IMG/VR virus record: IMGVR_UViG_3300050821_012623
Coordinates: 1 to 41,643 of that record
Direction: 5' to 3' (one strand)
DNA: 41,643 bases
DNA from: a virus
Shown here: one piece after another, positions 11,928-20,210 of the stretch
Layout: every line of letters begins with the position of its first letter
Position numbering within the stretch: position 1 is the first letter of the stretch
Notes under the pieces: generated by a model
The model's input: only the letters and a program-made list of their open reading frames with translations
What the model was told of the DNA's origin: nothing
The model's database searches: none
Position numbers and translations under genes: made by a program

Positions 11928-13459
11928 CCTGCGCTGGCGTTATAGCCGGCGGCCATGACCGAGGGTTTCGACAAGGCCTTGGCCAGCGCGGAAGCCTTCG
12001 AAGCTCTTCCCGGAAGCGCGCCGGCTTGGCCCCATTCGCTCAACAGGGTGGAGCGCGCTCCTGATCGAACCAGCGGCAATGCGGCGCCTGCAGCGAGCCC
12101 AAAGGGACTTCCCGTTGCATGCTCGGCCAGCAGACTCAATGCCGGCGCACCGTACATATTCAGATGACTGATGTTGCTGCTGTTGGCAGGCAGGTTCGCT
12201 TTCGGATAGTTCACCGCATGCTCAGCCGCCGTCAGAGTGCCGCCCGACAGCGGTTCCCCACGTTTCCAGGCCGCCGCCAGTTTCTGCCCACTCACATCTC
12301 CCTGCGGGCTCATGGCATCCTCGATGGTCGAGGCCTTCGCATAGGTCTGCCGGGACTGACGCAGTGCACTCACCAGATCGGTGTAAGGGCCACCCGCGTT
12401 CTGAGCACCTCGCTCGAGCTGACTCTCCAGAGCACCTGCCACGCCCTTATAAGTCATACCCAGTTCGCTGTTTCCGGTCCGATAGGCGTCGCTCGCTTTC
12501 GTACGGAGCTGCTTCAGAGCCGACACCGCAGAATCACCCGTGAACTCAGGTTGCAGATAGGTATCGACGATGCGCGCAGCATCCGGATTGGCAGAGCCGG
12601 GAAAGGAGGAATTCGAGCCATGCGTGGTCTGCAATACTTTCGTAAGGTCATCGACGTACTGACTGTCGGTTTTGACCGTGGGAATGGTCCGCGCCGCCTC
12701 AAAGCCCTGGCCGGCTTCCTGTTTGACCGCGGCTACCGCTTCGGGGGTGAAGACTTCAGGTCTGAGGCCCAGATCGTTCGCGGCCGCCGCATTTCGTGCA
12801 GTCTGGTTGATGACGCGCGCTTGGTTCTGAGTGGCTTCCTTGCCGCCGATGGTCTCGAGCGTCTTGTTGAACCAGGAGGGGTTGGTCGTCGAGGGCGGCA
12901 CAACGAACCCTTGCTCCTGGGATTTCTGCAAGGAGGCCGCCAGTCGCTGGGATTGTTGTTGAGCAGGCGTCACGAAATTCGCCGGGGCGCCTGCGACTTC
13001 AGGGTTGGGGACTTTACTGCCGGCTACCATGGACATGAGCGCGCCCGCAATGGCTTCGCTCCGATTCTGAGGTTCCGGCAGACCTAACGCGGTGAGCCCC
13101 TGATTGAAACTGTGGGAAGGCAGTTCGTATTCGTAATGACTTCCTCCCGAAGTGGCGAAAGGGTTGAAGTCCGCCAGCTTCGGCATCTCCCCATGGGAGA
13201 GATTGTAGGCGAGATTCCGGGTGGAGACACCGACATCGGCCGCCATCTCCGGGATACCGGCCACAGCATTGATCACCGCGCGCCCTGCAAGTCCGGCCTG
13301 GCGTCCTACCTGGTGGACCCAATCACCCTGATCGGTGGCCGGCTGCGTGGCGCTCGATGACTTGTCAGCTTGCGGCATCAGATCCGCATAGGCATTCGCC
13401 TTGGGCCCGTTCTGTGTCGGATCGGCAGGCGTCAGCAGATCATCGTACGCATTGGCCAT
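11903..13459 (-). CDS. Internal virion (ejection) protein candidate
   Basis: 518 residues from ATG 13459-13457, sharing TAATG with the upstream stop; an upstream in-frame start at 13480 is less likely. It begins with a duplicated short motif (MANAYDDLLTPAD and KANAYADLMPQAD). The rest is Ala/Gln/Ser/Thr-rich and mainly helical, without enzymatic motifs; the C-terminus has small-residue helices (PALSLLAEHATGSPFGLAAG). Large, low-complexity, helix-rich proteins between tail-fibre and tailspike genes in podoviruses are usually ejected with the DNA. The call is from context and composition. Confidence 0.6.
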   Translation of the reverse strand: MANAYDDLLTPADPTQNGPKANAYADLMPQADKSSSATQPATDQGDWVHQVGRQAGLAGRAVINAVAGIPEMAADVGVSTRNLAYNLSHGEMPKLADFNPFATSGGSHYEYELPSHSFNQGLTALGLPEPQNRSEAIAGALMSMVAGSKVPNPEVAGAPANFVTPAQQQSQRLAASLQKSQEQGFVVPPSTTNPSWFNKTLETIGGKEATQNQARVINQTARNAAAANDLGLRPEVFTPEAVAAVKQEAGQGFEAARTIPTVKTDSQYVDDLTKVLQTTHGSNSSFPGSANPDAARIVDTYLQPEFTGDSAVSALKQLRTKASDAYRTGNSELGMTYKGVAGALESQLERGAQNAGGPYTDLVSALRQSRQTYAKASTIEDAMSPQGDVSGQKLAAAWKRGEPLSGGTLTAAEHAVNYPKANLPANSSNISHLNMYGAPALSLLAEHATGSPFGLAAGAALPLVRSGARSTLLSEWGQAGALPGRASKASALAKALSKPSVMAAGYNASAGYNANNSQ

Positions 13460-15111
13460 TATTGCTGCGTCGGATCCCACCCGAAGGCTGACTTGAAGTC
13501 ACTCAGGGTTTCAGGATGCTGTTTGAATCGCTCCAAGGCCGCTGGCGGAGTAGATTTCTGAGCGAAATACCCGGCCAATGGCTTTTTATTGGCATAAAAA
13601 CTCTCAAATCTAAAAGGATCGCCTCCCTTCTCGATGTACGTCCCGTAATCCTGCGCACGCTGTTTGGTGTACTCGGCCTGCTGATTGTCCAGCTGCACCA
13701 GGCGTGCAAAAACCGGCTTCAACATAGTGGGTGAGGGGCTGGCCTCTTCCTTCAGCACGTTGAACTCACTCGCCGCCGGGCGGCCACCGAAGGTCGGCTT
13801 GAGATTGAGCAGCGGATTGCGCAGCGCGAACTTCTTCAGCAACTGCGTATCGCCCACCGAATCACTCCCCGGAATCCAGCTGTGCGGAACGCCGAGCTCT
13901 TCCGCCTTGGCGCGCAGTTTGGTGAGCTCATCCGACAGGGGTCCGGTCTCAGCACCCTGAAGTACTCCGAGCGCCTCCTTGTTGAAGGCAATACGCGCAT
14001 CGGCCAGATCCGCCTCGGAGCCGTACTTGTTCACCAGCTCCTCATGTTTTGCTGCGGCATCGGTGAGCAGCTTCTGATGGAAGGTGTCCGTGGTACTTCC
14101 CGGAGTGCTGGGAATGGGCAGCTTCGGCACGCTACCCCATATGCCTTGTCCCGATTGAGCTCCTGCGCCAGGCGGCTGCGGACCTCGAGCACTCGGAGGT
14201 GCCTGGGGCAATGGCGGCGTCTGGGGACCGCTGCCGAAGTATTTCCCCGGTGGCGGAGCATTCGTCGGCGGCTGGCGCAGAGCCGGCGGAGTGGGCGGAT
14301 AGCCCAGGCTTTCAACACCACCCCCCTGGGGAATCATGCGTGGCGTATTGGCTTCCTTTGCCGCCGTCACCGCGCCTTCCCGCTGGGTCTCGCCAGCGAT
14401 CAATCCAGGTGATGGATGCGTACCGATGAGGTTTCCCTGGCCATCGAATTCCGGCTCATATCCCGGGGGCAGATTCGGCGCACGGATCATCTGGCCGTTC
14501 GGCAGCCGGATCATGCCGCCCGACCGGAGTTCCATGGCGTTCTGCTTGTTGAAGATCGCACCCGCTGCGGTAGGCGTATCCATGCCGGCCAGGCGCCCGG
14601 TCTGCACGCCTTCAGGTCCGGCTACCAGGGCGGCATACTTGGCTGGATCCGACTGATACAGCCGCATCATGACGTTCGGCGGCAACCCCTGCGGGTTCAT
14701 TGGATTCGGCGGCGTCTGGGTATAGGTCGGCGTGCGGGGAGCCGGCACAGGCCCTTCCGGAGCGCCCTGGGGACCTGCGGTGACCACCGATTGACCGGTG
14801 GGCACGGTCTGCCCTCCGGGGGCGAAGGCCTGCATGCCCTGATTATATTGTTGAGCCATCTGGGGCAATGCACTGTTGAACCCCTTTCGGGCCATCAGCG
14901 CTTCGGCCAGCTTCGAGAGCGCGAGCGTGGGACCGACCCGCGCAGCCTGGTAGTACCTTCCCCCGCCTGCCGGCTGCTGCAGATCATTCTGGGCCGGTGT
15001 GAGCGCCATATTCTGCAGTGCATTCGCCAGAGACAGTTTCCGCTGGGTCTGGAGCCAATCCGAGGGATCGACGCCCGGCGGAATGGAGGCCATGGGGGTT
15101 TGATCAGGCAT
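13459..15111 (-). CDS. Pro/Gln/Gly-rich internal virion protein candidate
   Basis: 550 residues; ATG at 15111-15109 with GAGGG about seven bases before, in preference to a GTG at 15117. Residues 100-350 are Pro/Gly/Gln-rich and probably disordered (PPTPPALRQPPTNAPPPGKY). The C-terminal 180 residues are charged helices (HEELVNKYGSEADLADARIA, DELTKLRAKAEELG). It belongs to the same block of internal proteins and is coupled by TAATG to the next gene. Function inferred from position only. Confidence 0.6.
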   Translation of the reverse strand: MPDQTPMASIPPGVDPSDWLQTQRKLSLANALQNMALTPAQNDLQQPAGGGRYYQAARVGPTLALSKLAEALMARKGFNSALPQMAQQYNQGMQAFAPGGQTVPTGQSVVTAGPQGAPEGPVPAPRTPTYTQTPPNPMNPQGLPPNVMMRLYQSDPAKYAALVAGPEGVQTGRLAGMDTPTAAGAIFNKQNAMELRSGGMIRLPNGQMIRAPNLPPGYEPEFDGQGNLIGTHPSPGLIAGETQREGAVTAAKEANTPRMIPQGGGVESLGYPPTPPALRQPPTNAPPPGKYFGSGPQTPPLPQAPPSARGPQPPGAGAQSGQGIWGSVPKLPIPSTPGSTTDTFHQKLLTDAAAKHEELVNKYGSEADLADARIAFNKEALGVLQGAETGPLSDELTKLRAKAEELGVPHSWIPGSDSVGDTQLLKKFALRNPLLNLKPTFGGRPAASEFNVLKEEASPSPTMLKPVFARLVQLDNQQAEYTKQRAQDYGTYIEKGGDPFRFESFYANKKPLAGYFAQKSTPPAALERFKQHPETLSDFKSAFGWDPTQQ

Positions 15112-15226
15112 GGGCACCCTCTAGGTACCGCCCCATTTTTTGGTGGTGCTCCCAACTTCTGCGGGCACAACAAGCCTCGAAGAAATCTTTTCCAAAGTAA
15201 CTTTTTTTGGTGGATTTCCTGCTCAT
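15104..15226 (-). CDS. Possible 40-aa basic protein
   Basis: ATG at 15226-15224 overlaps the stop of the upstream gene (ATGA) and the stop overlaps the next start, the pattern of real genes here. Sequence MSRKSTKKSYFGKDFFEACC, then RRSWEHHQKMGRYLEG. It is basic and aromatic, with two adjacent Cys. Unknown. Confidence 0.5.
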   Translation of the reverse strand: MSRKSTKKSYFGKDFFEACCARRSWEHHQKMGRYLEGAHA

Positions 15227-15399
15227 GAGTGATCGCCGTCCTCACTCCAGTAATTTGCAGGATAGGAAGGCGCCTGAACCTGCGGGCCCGCCTCATTCGT
15301 CAGCTTGCCCGGCTCGATCTCATCTTTACGCACAGGTTTCTGCCGGGCCTTGCGCAAGGCGGCGATCAGCTGCTGGCGCATGAGATCGGCCCGCATCAT
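15223..15399 (-). CDS. Small protein of the internal-virion block (58 aa)
   Basis: ATG 15399-15397 overlaps the preceding TGA; a second ATG follows directly. A basic amphipathic helix (MMRADLMRQQLIAALRKARQ) is followed by an acidic/Pro segment (VRKDEIEPGKLTNEAG) and ends YPANYWSEDGDHS. Unknown function. Confidence 0.6.
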   Translation of the reverse strand: MMRADLMRQQLIAALRKARQKPVRKDEIEPGKLTNEAGPQVQAPSYPANYWSEDGDHS

Positions 15400-15674
15400 T
15401 GACTGGCCGCTTCCTGGGCCGCCAAGCGCGCGGGCTGCTGTGTGATGGCCTTGGGTGCCGTGGCCCCTGCAATCGCCTTCACCGCATCCTTGATGGCGCC
15501 GCTGACTCCCGGCGTCGCATGCGGTGGAACCATTACAGGAGCGGCGGCTGGCGCCCGGGCTTTGGCCGCCTGAAGGGCCTGGGCGAGCTGCAGGTTCTGC
15601 GGAGTCGCTGCTGGGGGAGCATGGCCGAACAGTTGCTGGTACTGCTGGATGTTCTGGGCTTCAGTGGGGTCCAT
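15396..15674 (-). CDS. Ala/Gln/Pro-rich small structural-type protein (92 aa)
   Basis: Start shares TAATG with the upstream stop. Sequence begins MDPTEAQNIQQYQQLFGHAP; its middle is Ala/Pro-rich (AKARAPAAAPVMVPP) and its end helical (AIKDAVKAIAGATAPKAITQ). Similar composition to the next gene upstream suggests both are virion-internal or assembly proteins. Confidence 0.6.
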   Translation of the reverse strand: MDPTEAQNIQQYQQLFGHAPPAATPQNLQLAQALQAAKARAPAAAPVMVPPHATPGVSGAIKDAVKAIAGATAPKAITQQPARLAAQEAASQ

Positions 15675-16003
15675 TATGCGAGTCCTACGGCAGAAGGATC
15701 AGAAGTGCCTGATAGATTGGCCGGCGCTGGAGGAGGTTGGGCGGTTCCGGCCTGCAACTTGGGCGTCTGCTGTTGGTCCTGCAGATCCCGTTGCTGTTTC
15801 GCTTTGATCAATGCTGCAATCAGTTTATCGGTCTGGGTCGTGATGGCTGAAGTAGTAGGAGGCTGCGTATTGATCTGCGGCTGCGCACCCGTAAACCCGG
15901 AAGCCGGAGGGGGCATGAGAGTCGGAACCGGCTGCGCCCCACCGGGAAACTGCTGCTTGTACATCGCCAGCATCTGCTGCATGGCCTGGGGAGACATGCT
16001 CAT
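15674..16003 (-). CDS. Gln/Pro-rich small structural-type protein (109 aa)
   Basis: ATG overlaps the stop of the diiron-like gene (ATGA). N-terminal helix MSMSPQAMQQMLAMYKQQFP, Pro/Thr-rich linker, then helix TDKLIAALIKAKQQRDLQDQ and a Pro-rich tail. No homologous family recognised. Lies in the internal-protein block. Confidence 0.6.
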   Translation of the reverse strand: MSMSPQAMQQMLAMYKQQFPGGAQPVPTLMPPPASGFTGAQPQINTQPPTTSAITTQTDKLIAALIKAKQQRDLQDQQQTPKLQAGTAQPPPAPANLSGTSDPSAVGLA

Positions 16004-16494
16004 GTGAAAACCTTCAGAAGATAGTGAAGCGTGCGTTCCCGGGTCTGCGCGACAATGGCCTTCTGGGTCGGCGATAACGTCTCGATGATACGGTCAAGTT
16101 CTGCCTGATGCTCACGGTCATGCTCTTCATGGTATTTGAGCGTGCGCAGCAGACTGGCCGGATACTGGGATTCCCATTGGGTCATCAGCGGATGCTCGCC
16201 CCGTTCGAGCACGTGCATGTAGCCCAGAAGCGCACAAGGTTCCACGTGGAACACCATGTAATAGATCGTTCCCACCATTTCCACGGCTTCCAGCGGGATT
16301 TTGGTGTTCTTTACCAGAATGCCGACCGAGGCCAGATCTTCGGCCAGCCAGCAATCATGGCCGCGTTCTTCCTCGAGGTGAGCGGCGAAATAACGCTTCA
16401 GCGTGCCTTCAGCCCGCTTCTCTGCCTCGATCAGCAGCGATTCACTGGCGATCATGCAGTGATAGAGGAATATCAGGTTAGGAATGAGCTCCAT
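16000..16494 (-). CDS. Heme-oxygenase-like diiron (iron-dependent redox) protein
   Basis: 164 residues, nearly all helix. Potential metal ligands are placed as in the heme-oxygenase-like diiron superfamily: HLEEERGHD at 39-47 (E43-x2-H46), VFHVEPCALLGYMH at 81-94 (E85, H94), and YHEEHDREHQAEL at 121-133 (H122-x3-D126-x2-H129). Members of this superfamily include TenA-like folds and N- or C-oxygenases such as SznF and UndA, and commonly bind two irons. The gene is co-translated with virion genes on both sides (TGATG, ATGA). A phage role could be modification of a virion or host component; this is speculation. A metal-free structural use of the fold is the alternative. Confidence 0.65.
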   Translation of the reverse strand: MELIPNLIFLYHCMIASESLLIEAEKRAEGTLKRYFAAHLEEERGHDCWLAEDLASVGILVKNTKIPLEAVEMVGTIYYMVFHVEPCALLGYMHVLERGEHPLMTQWESQYPASLLRTLKYHEEHDREHQAELDRIIETLSPTQKAIVAQTRERTLHYLLKVFT

Positions 16495-17318
16495 CAGTAC
16501 ATGCTCGCGGCAATCGCCAGCGCTCCCACACCCGCGCCGATATCGGCATTGGTCGAGGCCACATTGGAGTTATAGCCGGCCAGCTGGCCCTGATATTGAT
16601 TCTGGAAGGCCTGCATGATGTCCGGAGCGGAGGTCGAGGCACCCGTGGTGGAATTCCCCGAGGCGCCCGTGCTGGTAGCTCCTGGAGAACCGGTGGCGAG
16701 CGACAGGAAGTTGGCGATCTGCCCTCCCTGGGCCTGGTTCACATCGCTGATCTGCTGACCTTGCGCCGAGAGACCCTGGCCGAAAGCCTGGTTCTCGGCC
16801 TGGCCATAGGCGCTCGAGCGGTTGGCCTCGAACGACTTCATAGCATTGTCGTAGGCCGGCGTTCCCGGAGTCGCACCGGAATTGCGCAGGGAGGCATCCA
16901 TGCTTTCCTGCTGCTGACTCCAATAGGGATCCATGGTGGCGGTTTCCGCGCCATAGGCCGCTTTCATGGCCTCCCCGCCGAACTGCCCGTTCTGCTGCTC
17001 GCTCGGAAGCGCCCAGTTGCTGACCGCATTCGAGACATTGCCGCCCTGCGCACCGGCCAGCCCCTGTGCCTCACCGCTCAGACGCTGCGAGCCACTCAGA
17101 AGAGCCTGCTCCGGCGCGGAAAGCTGGGTGGTCGCCGTATATTCCGGAGCGCCCTGAGGACTAGTGCCGGTCTGGGCGTAGGAAGTCGATCCAGTCGGAC
17201 CGACCTGATTCACCTGGTTCAGGCCCGCGTTATACGCAGCCGCCTGGGTCCCAAATTGATATTGGGCTTGGGCTGATTGATAAGGATCGGGCGCTGAGGG
17301 CGCGCTACCCTTCCCCAC
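16494..17318 (-). CDS. Virion-associated protein, Gln/Ala/Gly-rich (274 aa)
   Basis: GTG start at 17318-17316 with AAGGAG upstream; it overlaps the end of the endonuclease VII-like gene by 14 bases. Starts MGKGSAPSAPDPYQSAQAQY, which resembles the N-terminus of phage virion proteins that begin MGK..APxxPDPY. Long Gln/Ala/Ser helices (MDPYWSQQQESMDASLRNSG, QNQAFGQGLSAQGQQISDVN) and a small-residue C-terminal helix (ADIGAGVGALAIAASMY) follow. Likely a tail or ejection protein. No enzymatic motif. Confidence 0.6.
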   Translation of the reverse strand: MGKGSAPSAPDPYQSAQAQYQFGTQAAAYNAGLNQVNQVGPTGSTSYAQTGTSPQGAPEYTATTQLSAPEQALLSGSQRLSGEAQGLAGAQGGNVSNAVSNWALPSEQQNGQFGGEAMKAAYGAETATMDPYWSQQQESMDASLRNSGATPGTPAYDNAMKSFEANRSSAYGQAENQAFGQGLSAQGQQISDVNQAQGGQIANFLSLATGSPGATSTGASGNSTTGASTSAPDIMQAFQNQYQGQLAGYNSNVASTNADIGAGVGALAIAASMY

Positions 17319-17715
17319 GATTCTTCTCCTTCAGATACCTGAGTAAGTGCTCCAACACTGTTGGATCATCTTTGATAGCACCCAGCACTCTATTGCAGCG
17401 GTCGCAGATCCAACCTCTGAATTGGCCGCTTTCATGATGGTGATCCCATACAATCTTGGAAGATTCTCCACAACATTCACATTTTTCAGGCTTTGGACGC
17501 CCGGCCAAAATTTCACGCTGTTTCAGATAATAGGATCGATGGTAAGCATGTACCCTATCCTTATTTCTTTCGTAGGATTGCTTGCAAATCTGCTTCCATT
17601 TCTCAGGGTTAGCCCTACGCCATGCGTACATAGAAGACTTCCCTTCCCCATTTACTCCTTCTTTATATTTTTGCCGTCGAAGCTCTCTCGCTTCTTCAGT
17701 CTTTGGCCTACCCAT
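17305..17715 (-). CDS. Endonuclease VII-like (His-Me finger) free-standing nuclease
   Basis: 136 residues. N-terminal half is basic, with repeated helices (ELRRQKYKEG, AWRRANPEKWKQICKQSYER, YHRSYYLKQRE). The C-terminal half has KCECCGESSKIVWDHHHESG and FRGWICDRCNRVLG, the CxxC...DHxH...CxxCN pattern of recombination endonuclease VII and related homing-type nucleases, then LLRYL. It is noticeably more AT-rich than its neighbours and separates two virion genes. It could be a homing endonuclease or a genuine junction resolvase; its place inside the tail block favours homing. Confidence 0.8.
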   Translation of the reverse strand: MGRPKTEEARELRRQKYKEGVNGEGKSSMYAWRRANPEKWKQICKQSYERNKDRVHAYHRSYYLKQREILAGRPKPEKCECCGESSKIVWDHHHESGQFRGWICDRCNRVLGAIKDDPTVLEHLLRYLKEKNRGEG

Positions 17716-17717
17716 AA

Positions 17718-18035
17718 CTATCTCATCCCGCCGCCCATCTGGGTCAACGCGGTCGCGAGTTGCTGGGGATTTGACCCCTGTTGAGGCATCCCGCCGGCCT
17801 GGGGGGGCGGCATACCGGGCGGGGGCGCGCCCTGGGGAAGCTGGCCCTGCGTCATGCCGGGACGCATCTGCGCCGCGCCCGGATTGGCATAGCGGGGCTG
17901 CATGTTGTTGATGGGTGCTGATCCCATCACAGGATAGGACGCTCCCGGAATCCCGCTAGCGGTGCCTGCCGGTGGAGTGTACTGGGGCGGCCTCGCGCCG
18001 CCACCCATCGGTAGTCGAGTATTGTTTACGCCCAT
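17718..18035 (-). CDS. Pro/Gly/Gln-rich protein (105 aa)
   Basis: ATG 18035-18033 preceded by GAGGTGGGG. Low complexity: MGVNNTRLPMGGGARPPQYT, GQLPQGAPPPGMPPPQAGGM. Probably disordered. It overlaps the last 80 bases of the acetyltransferase gene. Composition matches the other Pro/Gln-rich proteins of the internal-virion block. Confidence 0.6.
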   Translation of the reverse strand: MGVNNTRLPMGGGARPPQYTPPAGTASGIPGASYPVMGSAPINNMQPRYANPGAAQMRPGMTQGQLPQGAPPPGMPPPQAGGMPQQGSNPQQLATALTQMGGGMR

Positions 18036-18468
18036 GATTACGCCCCACCTCAAGCCAACGGCATTCCTCGCGGAGCATGCCATAAATGATCAGGTCATCC
18101 CCATCCGGCAGGATGTCTCGCACCCGCCCTTCCAGCACAAACCCCAGATGTTCGTCGAAATGCTGCGCCTCGAGATTCTTGGCCGGTACTAGCCCCGTCA
18201 CCCGGCGGCATCCCAGTTGTTCGAAGGGATATCGAAAACCCTCGCCGATGAAGGCCCGGCAGCACCAGCGCTTCCCGGGTAGGGCCGCGACATGCATATG
18301 GATATCGGTTTTGGTGTAATTCTGGTACACCACGCCCGCCAGCAACGCGCCGGTCTGGTCGGCCAATCCGATCGCTGTATAAGGCGTCGAGCCGAACTCG
18401 AAGATCGGCATGCGGGCCGCCACCCAGCGGGCCACGCGTTCATCCTGGTTGCCGATGATGCGTCTCAT
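17956..18468 (-). CDS. GNAT-family N-acetyltransferase
   Basis: 170 residues. The core reads GLADQTGALLAGVVYQNYTK (strand beta-2/3), GKRWCCRAFIGEGFRYPFEQ (helix after beta-4; the usual acetyl-CoA loop is degenerate), CRRVTGLVPAKNLEAQHFDE and HLGFVLEGRVRDILPDGDDL (the GF..EG strand typical of RimJ/RimL-type GNATs). A GNAT in the tail region is common in podovirus-like phages and may acetylate a virion or host protein. Stop/start overlaps couple it to the glycine-rich protein upstream. The last 30 residues run into the next gene and may not be conserved. Confidence 0.8.
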   Translation of the reverse strand: MRRIIGNQDERVARWVAARMPIFEFGSTPYTAIGLADQTGALLAGVVYQNYTKTDIHMHVAALPGKRWCCRAFIGEGFRYPFEQLGCRRVTGLVPAKNLEAQHFDEHLGFVLEGRVRDILPDGDDLIIYGMLREECRWLEVGRNHGRKQYSTTDGWRREAAPVHSTGRHR

Positions 18469-19109
18469 GAGTAATGGATATAGAGGACGGCATTACCGCC
18501 CGCAGTCGGTTGCACATTCGGCGGATTATTGTTGGCCCCTCCGGAACCACCGGCATTGCCGTTACCATTGGTTCCGGTCATCGCCGAACCCGGCGCGCCC
18601 CCTCCCGGCCCAGGAGGTGCGATTCCAGTACCGCCGGCATTGCCCGTCGTATTGGTGACATTCCCGCCGCTGGCCGTTCCGCCTGTTCCGCCCGTCCCGG
18701 GAGTGGAGAATCCGGATGCCTGAGCTCCGCCCGCTCCGCCGTTACATGTCTGGGTGGTAATGGTAAAAGTACCGCTGACCACGGATGCCGCAGAGGCGGT
18801 CGTACCGGGTGTGACCGTATTGTTGTTACCTCCAGCCCCCCCTGCGGGAAGGGTGAAACTGATGGTCTTGCCGGCCTGGCTCACCACACTGTCGCTGGAT
18901 TTGGAATATCCCCCTGTTCCTCCGCCACCCCCACCCGCTCCGCCGGCCCCGTCTCCTCCTCCTCCCCCACCCCCTGCTCCGAACAGTTCTCTCACCTGTG
19001 TGGTCGCCCCGCCCGGAATCGTGTCGGTCCCTGAGGAGGTGTAGGTGCGCGTCACTGGAATAAAAGGACCACTTCCGCCTCCCGCCAGCATGTTGAGAAT
19101 ACCGGTCAT
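18465..19109 (-). CDS. Glycine-rich tail appendage protein
   Basis: 214 residues from ATG 19109-19107, sharing TGATG with the tail-fibre stop. N-terminus MTGILNMLAGGGSGPFIPVT, then TQVRELFGAGGGGGGGDGAG, the start of a long Gly-rich sheet-like domain alternating Gly runs with short strands (TISFTLPAGGAGG, TITTQTCNGGAGGAQ), and a short C-terminal strand AVLYIHYS. This is the glycine-rich domain (compare poly-Gly-II sandwiches of tail fibre tips) used in phage receptor-binding adhesins. It follows the fibre gene, so it is likely the fibre tip or a fibre-bound adhesin. A relative with similar layout is at 32849-33826. Confidence 0.75.
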   Translation of the reverse strand: MTGILNMLAGGGSGPFIPVTRTYTSSGTDTIPGGATTQVRELFGAGGGGGGGDGAGGAGGGGGGTGGYSKSSDSVVSQAGKTISFTLPAGGAGGNNNTVTPGTTASAASVVSGTFTITTQTCNGGAGGAQASGFSTPGTGGTGGTASGGNVTNTTGNAGGTGIAPPGPGGGAPGSAMTGTNGNGNAGGSGGANNNPPNVQPTAGGNAVLYIHYS

Positions 19110-20044
19110 CAGCTCAGACCTGAGCCCGCAATGTAGGCTTGTGTTCCGGAGGCCCAGAAAACAGTCGCCAATCCAGCTCCCGTCAATGTCCTGTTCCCGG
19201 TAGCCGATCCATTCCCGGTCCACTGCAGAGTCACTCCCCCTCCTTGCGCGATGGTCAGGGTATTGCCCGGGCCGATAAGAAGGGAAGTGACCGCTCCCGC
19301 AGCAAACACGCCGGCCGGAAGTGTCGCGGTAAGTCCACCGGCTGTGAAACCCACCGTTTTGCCGCGATCACTGGCCACGAGTGTATAATTCACGGTTTGC
19401 ACATTGAACGGAGTATCTTTGTATCCCAGTTCAAACGGGTTGGTTCCGTCGTTACCGAATACGACACCATCCCCTCGGACTTTGAACCAGCTGATGGAGC
19501 CGCTCTGATTCAATGCAGACAGCGAATAATCCGAGGCGGTGGTTCCGGCTAAAGTAGCCAATCCAAAAGAATTACCCGTCGAGCTGCTCCCGACAATATT
19601 CTGGGCATTTGAGCCGGCGAATCCATTGACGACAAGTCCCACCCCCGCGGAGGGAGCATTGGTGACCACATTCCCGGCCCCTGAGATCTGCAGTCGATTG
19701 GCATTGTTAGTGGCCAGTGCCAACTGCTGCGCGGTCGTCAGATTGAGCGTGACCCCTGTGGCATCAGCAAGCGATATCTGGAAGATCGGATTGTTGGACC
19801 CCCCGGTGCGCGAAAGGGTCAGAATTGTTGCATCGACGGCCTTTGACAACGCCAGGGCCTGCGCCCAGGAGAGTGTGGTATTGGGCTTGTTCTGCCCATC
19901 AATCGTCAGACAGTTCTGAATGCCGGCGGCAAAATCATTGTCCTCCAGATCAAACTTCGTCGCCGAGATCGGAAGATTGTTGGTGGCATCCGAAGTCCAG
20001 CTCGGATAGGCCCGCGTATAATTTCCGGTACCGCTCCAGGGCAT
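19109..20044 (-). CDS. Tail fibre protein
   Basis: 311 residues. Start MPWSGTGNYTRAYPSWTSDA followed by LPISATKFDLEDNDFAAGIQNCLT and DGQNKP, the usual N-terminal fibre module of podovirus-like phages that attaches to the tail hub. The rest is beta-rich with trimeric-fibre character (NNANRLQISGAGNVVTNAPS; YKDTPFNVQTVNYTLVASDR) and ends in a beta-sandwich. It lies between the tail nozzle and the glycine-rich adhesin. Confidence 0.8.
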   Translation of the reverse strand: MPWSGTGNYTRAYPSWTSDATNNLPISATKFDLEDNDFAAGIQNCLTIDGQNKPNTTLSWAQALALSKAVDATILTLSRTGGSNNPIFQISLADATGVTLNLTTAQQLALATNNANRLQISGAGNVVTNAPSAGVGLVVNGFAGSNAQNIVGSSSTGNSFGLATLAGTTASDYSLSALNQSGSISWFKVRGDGVVFGNDGTNPFELGYKDTPFNVQTVNYTLVASDRGKTVGFTAGGLTATLPAGVFAAGAVTSLLIGPGNTLTIAQGGGVTLQWTGNGSATGNRTLTGAGLATVFWASGTQAYIAGSGLS

Positions 20045-20045
20045 G

Positions 20046-20210
20046 TCAGCCTCCTACCTGAGCGCGCACGTGCTCACGCAGTTTACGGATCAGATCATCG
20101 CTGACGATGTGCGGCAGTTGACGCAGCCCCGCGATGATGAGGTTGAACTCTTCCGGCGTGACCGGGGGTAAGGAGGCGCTACGGGGCTCCAGTGGTAATA
20201 CATCACCCAT
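20046..20210 (-). CDS. Small tail-region protein (54 aa)
   Basis: ATG 20210-20208 overlaps the end of the nozzle gene by eight bases; the longer frame to 20318 is a shadow. MGDVLPLEPRSASLPPVTPE, then helices FNLIIAGLRQLPHIVSDDLI and LREHVRAQVGG. A short helical protein in this position is common in related phages; unknown role. Confidence 0.65.
   Translation of the reverse strand: MGDVLPLEPRSASLPPVTPEEFNLIIAGLRQLPHIVSDDLIRKLREHVRAQVGG

Noticed and set aside
12119-13087. 322-aa plus-strand ORF
   Set aside because: Arg/Gly/Leu-rich antisense of the internal virion protein gene, with no ribosome site, domain or gap to support it.
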